In this document: one piece after another, positions 1 through 6,966 of the stretch
Layout: each line of letters opens with the position of its first letter
Numbering within the stretch: the first letter of the stretch is position 1
DNA from: Candidatus Aminicenantota bacterium
Lineage (GTDB): Bacteria; Acidobacteriota; Aminicenantia; Aminicenantales; Saccharicenantaceae
Assembly (NCBI GenBank): GCA_011048485.1
Contig: DSDX01000311.1
Location: forward strand, 1-16,677
Direction: 5' to 3'
DNA: 16,677 bases
Notes under the pieces: generated by a model
Database searches by the model: none
What the model was told of the DNA's origin: nothing
What the model saw: only the letters and a program-made list of their open reading frames with translations
Translations under genes and position numbers: made by a program

Positions 1-108
1 ATAGCTCCCGAACGAGAGCGACGAGATGAAGAGGAGGTTCACGAACCGGTAGAAAGGCCCGGTCGGGTGGAACAGGCCGGCCGGGGCGGCGGCTGGGGCG
101 TCGGTCAT
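1..108 (-). CDS. Probable membrane transporter, N-terminal fragment (runs off window)
   Basis: Only the first 36 codons are present; the gene continues beyond position 1. The start ATG (complement of 106-108) is preceded on the minus strand by GGAGGC about seven bases upstream, a good ribosome site. The peptide begins with an Ala/Pro-rich soluble stretch (MTDAPAAAPAGLFHP) and then enters a hydrophobic segment (YRFVNLLFISSLSFGSY) that looks like the start of the first membrane helix of a multi-pass carrier. The shape resembles major facilitator superfamily sugar/proton symporters, but too little is present for a firm family call. It is divergent from the isomerase gene at 243, and the 134-base gap between them must hold its promoter. 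Confidence 0.55.
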   Translation of the reverse strand, partial: MTDAPAAAPAGLFHPTGPFYRFVNLLFISSLSFGSY

Positions 109-187
109 GGGCGGTGCCTCCGGATCCTGCGGCGGTGCGGTCGATCGAGGCCTATCTTCCGGAATCCGGCCGAAATAATCAAGCGCT

Positions 188-223
188 TTGTCGGCGGCAC
201 CGGGCACTGGTATAATCACGGCG
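188..223 (+). promoter_or_regulatory. Sigma70-type promoter of pgi
   Basis: A -35 box TTGTCG (188-193) and a perfect -10 box TATAAT (211-216) are separated by 17 bases, with an extended -10 TG at 208-209. Predicted start of transcription is about 223, giving a leader of about 20 nt that carries the AGAGGAGG ribosome site before the ATG at 243. Read directly from sequence; not experimentally tested. Confidence 0.7.
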
Positions 224-242
224 ACTAGAGGAGGCCCCCGAC

Positions 243-1928
243 ATGAGCACGACGGATCGCGACGTCCGGATCGTCGATCCCGGGCGCCTGGCCCCCGATC
301 ATATCCACGCCTTGGCCGCCCTGGAGAAGGAGGCCGTCGTCCGCCGCATCTGGGAGCGCGATTGGTCGGTCTGGACGCCCATCGACCGGGAGATCTCGAA
401 CCCCCTCGGCTGGCTGGCCGCTCCCGAAACGGCCGAGGGACTCGTCCCGGACCTCGCGTCCTTCGTCGACTCGGCCCGGGACCAGGGGCTGACCCGGGCC
501 GTCGTTCTGGGCATGGGCGGATCGAGCCTGGCCCCCGATGTCTTCGCCCGCCTCTTCGACACGGCCCCCGGCTCGCTCGATCTCGAGATCATGGACACTA
601 CGGAGCCCGGGACGGTGGCCAAGGCGGGAAAGCGGCTGGCCCCCGACAAGACCCTCTTCCTTGTCTCCTCGAAGTCCGGGACGACGGCCGAGGTGATGGC
701 CCTGCTGTCCTACTTCTACGACCGGGTCCGGCTGGCCCTCGGGACGGGGCACGCCGGGAGCCGCTTCGTGGCCGTCACCGATCCCGGGACGCCGCTCGAG
801 GCCCTGGCCCGGGACCTCGGCTTCCGGCGCGTCTTCCACGGCCGGCCCGACATCGGGGGACGGTTCTCGGCGCTCACCGCTTTCGGCCTCGTCCCCGCCG
901 CGCTCAAGGGGATCGACGTCGCGCGTCTCCTCGCCTCGGCCCGTTCGATGGCCGGGGCGTGCCGCGATGAGCGGTCCGGGGAGAACCCCGCGGCCCTGCT
1001 GGGCGCCGTCCTGGGCGCGGCCGCCCTCAAAGGGATGGACAAGCTGACCCTCCTGCTGCCGCCCCGGTTCAGGCCGCTCGCCGGATGGATCGAGCAGCTC
1101 GTGGCCGAGAGCACCGGGAAGGAAGGCCGGGGTATCGTCCCCGTCGCCGAGGACAGGCCCGGGCCAACGTCGAGCTACGGCGGCGACCGCCTGTTCGTCG
1201 AGATCGGGGCCCGGCGGGATCCCGACGCCCCCCCGACCGCCGAAGCGGGATCGCCGCGCCTCCGCCTCGCCCTCGACGACCCGTATGACCTCGGGGCTCA
1301 TTTCTTTCTCTGGGAGTTCGCCACGGCCGTCGCGGGGCACGTCCTAGGGATCAACCCCTTCGACCAGCCCGACGTCGAATCGACCAAGAAGAAGACCAGG
1401 GAGATCCTGGGAGCCGCCAGAGCCGATGACGGTCACGCCGGTCGAGACGCCAGAGCGGACAGGATCCGCGTTTCTGGCGCCGGCACGGCCGACGGTCCGG
1501 GCGCCGCCCTGTCCGGCTTCCTGAACGGACGCCGGGAGGGGGATTATCTCGCCCTCCTCGCGTACCTCCCCAGGAGCCGGGCGGTCGAAGAGCTCCTCTC
1601 CGGGCTGGCGGCCGGCCTTCGCATCAAGACCCGGCTGCCCGTGACGGTCGGTTTCGGCCCTCGCTACCTCCACTCGACGGGCCAGCTCCACAAGGGCGAC
1701 GGGAACCGGGGGCTCTTCCTGATGCTCACGGCATCGACATTGCCTAAGGTCGGGATCCCTTCTGTCAAGGGGATCCCCCGGCCGGCGGCCGATTTCGGCG
1801 GTCTGTTCAGGGCCCAGGCCGAAGGGGACGCCCGGGCCTTGGCCGAGAAAGGCAGGCGGATCCTGGCCATCGAGCTCGACGGCCCGGCCGAAACCGCGCT
1901 CGCCGCGCTCTCGTCCCTCCTCTCATGA
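243..1928 (+). CDS. pgi: Glucose-6-phosphate isomerase (Tal-Pgi type)
   Basis: Cytoplasmic enzyme interconverting glucose 6-phosphate and fructose 6-phosphate in glycolysis and gluconeogenesis. The 561-residue product shows the isomerase (SIS-fold) landmarks in order: phosphate-binding GMGGSSLAPDV (about 90-100), SSKSGTTAE (142-150), the active-site segment ESTGKEG (289-295), INPFDQPDVE (370-379), and the C-terminal YLHSTGQLHKG (475-485). The exact wording of these motifs is closer to the isomerase half of bifunctional transaldolase/glucose-6-phosphate isomerase proteins than to E. coli Pgi, yet no transaldolase domain is attached and no tal gene is visible nearby. The start is fixed by AGAGGAGG at 228-235. 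It stands alone, between a divergent transporter and a convergent lipoprotein gene. A Gly/Ala/Asp-rich insert around residues 390-420 looks poorly conserved. Confidence 0.93.
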   Translation: MSTTDRDVRIVDPGRLAPDHIHALAALEKEAVVRRIWERDWSVWTPIDREISNPLGWLAAPETAEGLVPDLASFVDSARDQGLTRAVVLGMGGSSLAPDVFARLFDTAPGSLDLEIMDTTEPGTVAKAGKRLAPDKTLFLVSSKSGTTAEVMALLSYFYDRVRLALGTGHAGSRFVAVTDPGTPLEALARDLGFRRVFHGRPDIGGRFSALTAFGLVPAALKGIDVARLLASARSMAGACRDERSGENPAALLGAVLGAAALKGMDKLTLLLPPRFRPLAGWIEQLVAESTGKEGRGIVPVAEDRPGPTSSYGGDRLFVEIGARRDPDAPPTAEAGSPRLRLALDDPYDLGAHFFLWEFATAVAGHVLGINPFDQPDVESTKKKTREILGAARADDGHAGRDARADRIRVSGAGTADGPGAALSGFLNGRREGDYLALLAYLPRSRAVEELLSGLAAGLRIKTRLPVTVGFGPRYLHSTGQLHKGDGNRGLFLMLTASTLPKVGIPSVKGIPRPAADFGGLFRAQAEGDARALAEKGRRILAIELDGPAETALAALSSLLS

Positions 1929-1983
1929 AGGCGATCTTCGAGGCGATGCCCATCGCCGCCGCGAGAGGGAATCCCGGAATCAA

Positions 1984-2019
1984 GAGAAGAAAAAAAAGGA
2001 CGGCCCTCGAGGGCCGTCC
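1984..2019 (-). terminator. Intrinsic terminator of the lipoprotein gene
   Basis: A perfect 22-base palindrome (1998-2019, arms GGACGGCCCTC / GAGGGCCGTCC) is flanked on its left by an A-rich tract (1984-1997), which on the minus strand is a U run following the stem. It sits 27 bases past the stop codon of the minus-strand gene at 2046. No T run follows the stem on the plus strand, so any effect on the convergent pgi transcript would be weaker. Confidence 0.8.
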
Positions 2020-2045
2020 GGGCGCGCGCTTCTAAACGGAAGCGA

Positions 2046-2738
2046 TCAGTAGAGGCCGACGCCGATGACGTCGGCGTGAAAGATCTCCTTGGTCCGGGTC
2101 CGCTGCCGCCTTTCGACGGTGTCCTTGATGTCGAGATAGAACCAGAACTCGTCGAACAGCTTGAGCTTCTGGATGTAGTATTGCGCGTAGGTGCTGATGG
2201 AATCGACGACGATCTTGGCCATCTCCCGGCCCCTGGAGTCGGAAAGCACGATCATGTCGACATCGCCCCTCTGGAGCTTGCCGTAGACCTTGCCCCGTTC
2301 CTGGCCCTCCCACTCCTCGGGCTTGGTGACGCCGGAGATCTCCAAGGCCGGGATGGCCTCCCTGACCTTCATCTCGATGAAGTCCTCGGCCTCGAACTCC
2401 CGGTCGCGGGTGTAGAGGACCTGCCCCGCCGGTGTCTCAACGCTGTCGGCGAGGAAGATCGAGGGATGGTCGAGGAGCAGATCGCCTTTGACCTTGACCG
2501 TCTGGTCCTGGAGAGTGGCCGCGTCGAAGCCGGGGAGAACGATGTCGAAGCCTTGGGCGGTCGAAAGGTACATGTACCGGCCGAGGGCCGTATGGACCTC
2601 GCCTTCGAACTCGGTGAACTCTGTCTCGGCCCCTTCGGCCGACGTTTCCGCTTCCTTCTGGCAGGCCACGCCGCCGCCGAAAGCGATCAAGAGGGCCAGA
2701 CCGAGGATCAGGATGCCGGACTTCTTGGTGGATATCAT
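2046..2738 (-). CDS. Secreted probable lipoprotein, unknown function
   Basis: A 230-residue exported protein of no family I can name. The N-terminus MISTKKSG is followed by a hydrophobic core (ILILGLALLIAFGGGVAC) ending in Cys26; the GGVAC box is an atypical lipobox, so lipid anchoring is probable rather than certain. The first third after the signal (about 45-110) has an alternating pattern with GEV..., YMYLST, and VKVKGDLLL that resembles a small OB-like beta-barrel domain; this is a guess from pattern. The C-terminal half is charged, with aromatic residues near KLFDEFWFYLDI. A longer start five codons upstream is possible, but GGAGGT lies at ideal distance before the ATG at 2738 and inside the longer version, so I chose the shorter one. 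It is the last gene of a minus-strand envelope cluster and has its own promoter and terminator. Confidence 0.72.
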   Translation of the reverse strand: MISTKKSGILILGLALLIAFGGGVACQKEAETSAEGAETEFTEFEGEVHTALGRYMYLSTAQGFDIVLPGFDAATLQDQTVKVKGDLLLDHPSIFLADSVETPAGQVLYTRDREFEAEDFIEMKVREAIPALEISGVTKPEEWEGQERGKVYGKLQRGDVDMIVLSDSRGREMAKIVVDSISTYAQYYIQKLKLFDEFWFYLDIKDTVERRQRTRTKEIFHADVIGVGLY

Positions 2739-2791
2739 CGCAACTACCTCCATATCTCGAACGGGCGCTCGGGAATATCCTCCCCGAACGA

Positions 2792-2827
2792 GGTCTAGTT
2801 TATATCATCGGCTCCCTCAAAAGTAAA
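2792..2827 (-). promoter_or_regulatory. Promoter of the lipoprotein gene
   Basis: On the minus strand TTTACT (complement of 2822-2827) and TATAAA (complement of 2799-2804) are spaced by 17 bases. Predicted start about 2792, leader about 54 nt. The -35 box overlaps the U tract of the upstream fecR-like gene's terminator, so the promoter begins where that transcript ends. Confidence 0.5.
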
Positions 2828-2860
2828 GAAAAAAATGGGCCGGGGGGAGGTTCCCCGGCC
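2823..2860 (-). terminator. Intrinsic terminator of the FecR-domain gene
   Basis: Stem arms GGCCGGGG (2838-2845) and CCCCGGCC (2853-2860) with a 7-base loop; on the minus strand the stem is followed by a T-rich run (complement of 2823-2835). It lies 33 bases past the stop codon of the gene at 2893. Confidence 0.78.
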
Positions 2861-2892
2861 TATCGGACAAGGGGGTCGGAACGGCGCCGAAT

Positions 2893-5226
2893 TCACTTCC
2901 TCTTGGCGCCGCCCGATCTCGAGGAAGAGGCCGACGACCTGGATGACGAGGCCTTGGCGCGGCCCGAGGAGCTCGATCGGCTCGAGGAGGACCCGCCTGA
3001 CCTCACGGAGCCCGAGGCCCGGGCCGACGAGGACCGGCTCGAGCGGGGAGCGCTCATGGAGCGGGGCGCGGAGGAGCGGGTCGAACGGGGAGCGCTGATG
3101 GAACGGGACGGCTGAGTCGACCGGGACGGAGAGGAATAGGAGCGCGCCCGCGATCCGGACGACGGGCTTGTCGCTCTCAGCCGGGCCGAGGACGATGTCG
3201 AGGACGCGCGGGACCGCGAGGATGAGACGCTGGGCCGGGACGAGGCGGGCGCGCGGGCCGAGATCGAGCGCGACGAGGAGGCGGCGGGACGGGTCACCGA
3301 CGGCGAGGGCCTGGCGGAGGTCGCCGCCCGCGGGCTCAGCCGCGACGTCTGCCCGGCGATCGAGGAGCTGGGGGCGTAGGTGCGGCTTTGAGACCTTCCG
3401 GCGGAAGCATCGGCCGCCCGGGCGGGCGTCGATCGGACCGAGCGCGCGGTCGACGCCGTGGTCCGGCCTGCGGTCCCCGCGCTGGAACGGACCGTCGACG
3501 GGTAGCTCTTGACGGTTTCGCCTCCCCGGGTGACCGGGCTCCCGGAGCCGGTCCCGGAGCCCCGAGCGCCCGGAGTTTCGCGGACGGTCGCCGGCCGGCT
3601 CATGGACGACCCGGTCGATCGGATCGTGCGCGCGGTCGACGCGGTCGTCCGGCCCTCGGTCCCCGCGCCGGAGCGGACCGTCGACGGGGAGTTCTTGCCG
3701 GGCGCGGAGACGACGCTCCGGCGATCCTCGGCGATCCCGCTCTGACCACGGCTGCCTGGGGCGCGCTGGCTCGGGTAGGAGCGGATGACCCGGTTGTCCG
3801 CGCCCCCGCCGCGGAGCGAGGGCCGGCTGACGGCGCCGCTGTCGATACGCGCCCCTGAGGCGCCCGTGTCGCGGGTCCGGACGGCCGGGGTCGAGGCGCC
3901 GGGTCTCGACCTGGGTGAGGCCAGGGAACGGGAAGGCGCGACGGTTCTCACCTGGTCGCGGCCGCCGGGGCGGTCCGCCAGCACGCGCCGGGCCGCGACA
4001 GCCTGCGGCCGGGCGTTGTCCACGGCCGGCCGGATGGCCGGCTGCTGGGGCCTGAGCTCGACCCGGCCGATCCGGTCGAGGTCGGCAACGCCCAGATGGC
4101 GGCGGCCGATATCCCGCGCCTGGAGATGATCACGGCGGACGACCGTCCAGGCCCAGTTGCGGGCCGAGAACCAGCGGTCGTCGTAGCGGTCATAAAAGCG
4201 GTCGTTGAAGAGGTAGGCGGGCCGGTTGTGCCAGGTCAGGGGGCACCAGCCGATGTAGGCCCGGTCCCACCACCAGTGCACCCAGGCCGGCCCCCAATGG
4301 GCCCTGGGGATCCAGTACCAGCCGAGGCCGAAGCGCCAGTTCCAGCGCCCGTAGTGATAGACCGACCAGCCCCAGGGCTCGGACGAGACCCAGGTCCAGC
4401 CGATGACGGGATACCACACCCAGCGGCCGTAATAGTAAGGCCGCCAGGCATCGTAGGTGGAGACGTTCGGGACCCAGACATGGCCGTAGGGCCGCTCGTA
4501 GACCCACTGGCCGTTCTGGTCGAGTTCCTCCTCGTACTCCTCCATCTCGGAGGGCAGGTACCGGCTCTCGGACCGCGCGGAGAGCTGGCTGTCGCGGCTG
4601 TCGTTCCAACCGTCGAAGGCGTCGTCCAGGGCATAAGCGTACTGGGGCTCGCCGAGGAGCCGGCCCTCGGAGGCGATCACGGTCTCCTGGTACCCCACGA
4701 GAACGGAGCCGCCCTCGGAGGCGGCCTCCAGGCTGCCCTCACGGACCGAAACCTGGGTCTCGCGGTCGAGCCGGACGTCGAAGCGGTAGAGCCCCTCCTC
4801 GAGGACGTAGAACGAGGCGTCGGGCGTGTGGACCTCGACACCCTTGTCCAGGGCGAGCTGGCTGATCCGGAGGAAGGCGCTGCCTTCCGTGAGGTGGAGC
4901 CTGATGCGCTCATCGCCCTCGGAGGGCAGAACGGCGAATTCGACCTTGGTCCGGTTATCGAGGCGGAGGTAGTTGCGGCGGCCGAAGTGGATCTCGGCCT
5001 GGCCGTTCTCGGTCCCCATCTTGTCGCCCTGGACGAGGGCCAGGTTGACTTCGCCCTTTTCGTAGCCCAAGTCGGAGGTCCGCTGGATATAGACGTCGCC
5101 GTTGACGTAGGAGAGCCGGGCGAAACTGTAGGGATAGAATCCCTCGTCTTGGGCCATGAGGCCGAGGGGGATCGAAACGATGAATGCGGCCGCCAGAAGC
5201 GCCGCCCGAGTCGTCATCTTGTTCAT
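2893..5226 (-). CDS. Secreted FecR-domain protein with Trp-rich domain and Ser/Arg/Pro tail
   Basis: Large exported protein (777 residues from the chosen start). A signal peptide spans about residues 1-25, cleavage after LGLMA. Residues about 38-190 form a FecR-type domain (VNGDVYIQR, LVQGDKMGTENG, YLRLDNRTKVEF, VSVREGSLEA). Residues about 238-360 form an aromatic-rich region with repeated GRW, GWxW and HYGRW units and one WVHWWWDRAYIGWCPL stretch, matching the pattern I know as DUF6600. From about residue 390 onward the protein is Ser/Arg/Pro/Ala low complexity, very basic, and ends in KRK; this tail contains an internal duplication (see repeats). Start: AAGGAG eight bases before the ATG at 5226; the longer in-frame ORF starting at 5265 lacks a site and would bury the signal peptide. 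The family is common in acidobacteria; function is unknown, likely cell-surface or periplasmic binding. No sigma/anti-sigma pair is adjacent, so a FecR signalling role is not supported. Confidence 0.85.
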   Translation of the reverse strand: MNKMTTRAALLAAAFIVSIPLGLMAQDEGFYPYSFARLSYVNGDVYIQRTSDLGYEKGEVNLALVQGDKMGTENGQAEIHFGRRNYLRLDNRTKVEFAVLPSEGDERIRLHLTEGSAFLRISQLALDKGVEVHTPDASFYVLEEGLYRFDVRLDRETQVSVREGSLEAASEGGSVLVGYQETVIASEGRLLGEPQYAYALDDAFDGWNDSRDSQLSARSESRYLPSEMEEYEEELDQNGQWVYERPYGHVWVPNVSTYDAWRPYYYGRWVWYPVIGWTWVSSEPWGWSVYHYGRWNWRFGLGWYWIPRAHWGPAWVHWWWDRAYIGWCPLTWHNRPAYLFNDRFYDRYDDRWFSARNWAWTVVRRDHLQARDIGRRHLGVADLDRIGRVELRPQQPAIRPAVDNARPQAVAARRVLADRPGGRDQVRTVAPSRSLASPRSRPGASTPAVRTRDTGASGARIDSGAVSRPSLRGGGADNRVIRSYPSQRAPGSRGQSGIAEDRRSVVSAPGKNSPSTVRSGAGTEGRTTASTARTIRSTGSSMSRPATVRETPGARGSGTGSGSPVTRGGETVKSYPSTVRSSAGTAGRTTASTARSVRSTPARAADASAGRSQSRTYAPSSSIAGQTSRLSPRAATSARPSPSVTRPAASSSRSISARAPASSRPSVSSSRSRASSTSSSARLRATSPSSGSRARSYSSPSRSTQPSRSISAPRSTRSSAPRSMSAPRSSRSSSARASGSVRSGGSSSSRSSSSGRAKASSSRSSASSSRSGGAKRK
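3431..3512. repeat. Direct repeat copy A inside the FecR-protein tail
   Basis: About 82 bases closely matching 3617-3698, offset by exactly 186 bases (62 codons), so the reading frame is kept. Encodes the tail segment beginning SYPSTVRSSAGT and continuing through GRTTASTARSVRS. Confidence 0.75.
3617..3698. repeat. Direct repeat copy B inside the FecR-protein tail
   Basis: Partner of 3431-3512. Encodes NSPSTVRSGAGT through GRTTASTARTIRS. Differences are scattered substitutions, suggesting an older in-frame duplication rather than a recent one. Confidence 0.75.
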
Positions 5227-5250
5227 CGTCTTTCTCCTTCCGGCCCTGAT

Positions 5251-5287
5251 AAAAGCAATTATCATGCCAGAAGGCTCCCCCTGGGAA
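5251..5287 (-). promoter_or_regulatory. Probable promoter of the FecR-domain gene
   Basis: On the minus strand TTCCCA (complement of 5282-5287) and GATAAT (complement of 5258-5263) are 18 bases apart. Predicted start about 5251, leader about 25 nt containing the AAGGAG ribosome site. An inverted repeat ATGCCA/TGGCAT (5264-5269 and 5292-5297) brackets the spacer and -35 box and could be an operator. Confidence 0.42.
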
Positions 5288-5346
5288 ATGATGGCATTCT
5301 GTCCTTTCGAGAGGACACTTGCCCTAGAAGCGCCGGCCGCTTCAGC

Positions 5347-5931
5347 CTACCGGCGCCACCAGCGGAGGGGCATCCGATGGCGGAGGACCCGGTAGCGGGC
5401 CAAACGTCTCGCGTCCGGGCGGAGCCTGGGAGCCCAGCCGGAGTCGAGATCACCGGGGGCCATCATGCGGCGTCCGGCGAGGCCCGCCCGGCCTCCGGCT
5501 CGCGACCGGAGCAGCCTGAGCTTCTCCCGCTGTTCCGGCGTGAAGATCTTGTCCCAGTCGGCCCTGTGGCTCAAGGCCGCTTTTTCCCTCCGGGCCATGA
5601 GCCCGGCCCTTTTGTCGATGAGCCCCTCGATCTTGGCCCGGTTGGCCTCGGGGTCCCGGAGAAGATCGCGCATCTCGGCCCTGATCCCGGCCATTTCCTC
5701 ACGAAAAGCCCGGCTCTCGTCCAGGCGGGCTTTCCGGTGGGCTTCGAGCGCATTCCGCTGTTCGTCGGTCAGGCCGAGATCGGCCAGCGGACGGGGCCGC
5801 TCGATCCGGGCCCGGGCGGGCCTTTCGGTCTGAGGGTCATCCTGGGCCGTAACGGTCATAGGGACGAGGACCGCGGCCAGGAACGCCGCCGCGGCGCATC
5901 GGGATAGAATCTTGAGATCCTTCATGCTCAT
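5347..5931 (-). CDS. Spy/CpxP-like periplasmic LTxxQ protein
   Basis: A 194-residue exported, highly charged helical protein. A signal peptide covers about residues 1-30 (hydrophobic AAAAFLAAVLVPMTVTAQ, cleavage near TAQ-DD). Two LTxxQ-type motifs mark the family: GLTDEQRNAL (about 53-62) and FTPEQREKLRLL (about 129-140), separated by a long charged helix rich in Arg/Glu (ESRAFREEMAGIRAEMRDLL). Spy, CpxP and ZraP relatives are periplasmic chaperones or stress/metal-response adaptors; the specific role here is inferred only from family. The C-terminus is an Arg-rich tail ending MPLRWWRR, unusual for Spy itself. AGGAGG lies five bases before the ATG at 5931; a second ATG two codons later is also possible. 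It follows the sugar permease by 63 bases and precedes the FecR gene by 120 bases, both on the same strand. Confidence 0.82.
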   Translation of the reverse strand: MSMKDLKILSRCAAAAFLAAVLVPMTVTAQDDPQTERPARARIERPRPLADLGLTDEQRNALEAHRKARLDESRAFREEMAGIRAEMRDLLRDPEANRAKIEGLIDKRAGLMARREKAALSHRADWDKIFTPEQREKLRLLRSRAGGRAGLAGRRMMAPGDLDSGWAPRLRPDARRLARYRVLRHRMPLRWWRR

Positions 5932-5994
5932 GACTTCCTCCTGCGGTCGTTTCGCCTTATTAGACGACCGGCCAGGAAAAACCTTTGGGGACCC

Positions 5995-6966
5995 TTAGTC
6001 TTTCCTATGGCGCAGGCGGTCGAGGGCCACGGCGACGATGATGATGGCCCCGATGATGATCTCCTGGATGTAGTTCGGCCAGCCCATCATCGTGCAGCCG
6101 TTGCGGAGGAAGGACATGATCAGGACGCCGACCAGGGTCCCCAGGATGCTGCCCTCCCCGCCGCTCAGACTCCCTCCACCGATGACGACGGCGGCGATGA
6201 TGTCGAGCTCGAGCCCCACGGCCACGGTCGGGTCGCCGACGGTGAGCCGCGAGAACTCCATGACCCCGCTCAAGCCGCAGAAGAGCCCCGAGACGGCGTA
6301 GACCAGGACCTTGACCCGGTCGGTCCGGACACCGCAGAGACGGGCCGTGGCCTCGTTCGAGCCGACCGCGTAGATGTGGCGGCCAAAGACGGTGTACCTC
6401 AAGGCCACGGCCAGGGCCACGGCGAAGATGATGACCAGCCAGATGCCCGGAGCGAGCAGCAGCCAGGAGGGACGGGGGCTCTTGGCCATGAGCTCGTTGA
6501 CCCAGGTCATGGGCGCGTCGATCTTCTGGTTCCCGGCGATCCACTTGGCCGCCCCCCGGGCGATGCCCATCATGCCCATGGTCACGATGAAAGGCACGAG
6601 CCTGAGCCGGGTCACCAGGCCGCCGTTGGCCAGCCCGACGAGCCCGCCGGTGAGGACCCCAAGGACGACGGCCGCGAGAGGCGCGGCGCCGGCGTTGATG
6701 GCGTAGGCCGTGATGACGCTGGCCAGCGCGATGTTGGAGGCGGCGGAGAGGTCGATGCCGCCGCTGATGATGACAAGCGTCATGCCGAGCGCGCCCAGGG
6801 CGACGATGACCGACTGGGTGGCGACGCTCTTGAAATTGGCCGCCCTCAGGAACCGCCCCTGGACCTCGGGAATCAGGGCGAACAGGGCGATGACCAGGAT
6901 GAGCCCGATGAAGGGACCGAAGACGTTGAGGGCTCGGCTGACCCCGGCCTGACGGCGGCGGCTCAT
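5995..6966 (-). CDS. Sugar ABC transporter permease (RbsC family)
   Basis: Inner-membrane permease of a ribose/sugar-type (CUT2) importer, 323 residues, the usual length. About eight to ten hydrophobic segments can be seen. Family landmarks: IISGGIDLS (about 67-75), the cytoplasmic coupling segment VGSNEATARLCGVRTDRVK (about 201-219), and GLELDIIAAVVIGGGSLSGG (about 251-270). The ATG at 6966 overlaps the TGA of the ATPase gene by four bases (ATGA), so translation is coupled; the open frame extends upstream, but that part is out-of-phase overlap with the ATPase and is not used. Substrate cannot be read from the sequence; sugars such as ribose, xylose, galactose or rhamnose are typical. It is the last gene of the transporter operon; I see no clear terminator before the LTxxQ gene at 5931. 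Confidence 0.92.
   Translation of the reverse strand: MSRRRQAGVSRALNVFGPFIGLILVIALFALIPEVQGRFLRAANFKSVATQSVIVALGALGMTLVIISGGIDLSAASNIALASVITAYAINAGAAPLAAVVLGVLTGGLVGLANGGLVTRLRLVPFIVTMGMMGIARGAAKWIAGNQKIDAPMTWVNELMAKSPRPSWLLLAPGIWLVIIFAVALAVALRYTVFGRHIYAVGSNEATARLCGVRTDRVKVLVYAVSGLFCGLSGVMEFSRLTVGDPTVAVGLELDIIAAVVIGGGSLSGGEGSILGTLVGVLIMSFLRNGCTMMGWPNYIQEIIIGAIIIVAVALDRLRHRKD

Noticed and set aside
5301..5343. Two small hairpins (GTCCT/AGGAC at 5301-5316, GAAGCG/CGCTTC at 5327-5343) after the LTxxQ gene as a terminator
   Set aside because: No T run follows on the minus strand, so an intrinsic terminator is not supported; they may only stabilise the mRNA end.
4096..5907. 603-codon open frame on the plus strand opposite the FecR and LTxxQ genes
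   Set aside because: Stop-free only because of high GC. It spans two genes with signal peptides, ribosome sites and recognised domains on the other strand; its translation is compositionally Gly/Pro/Val-biased with no motif.
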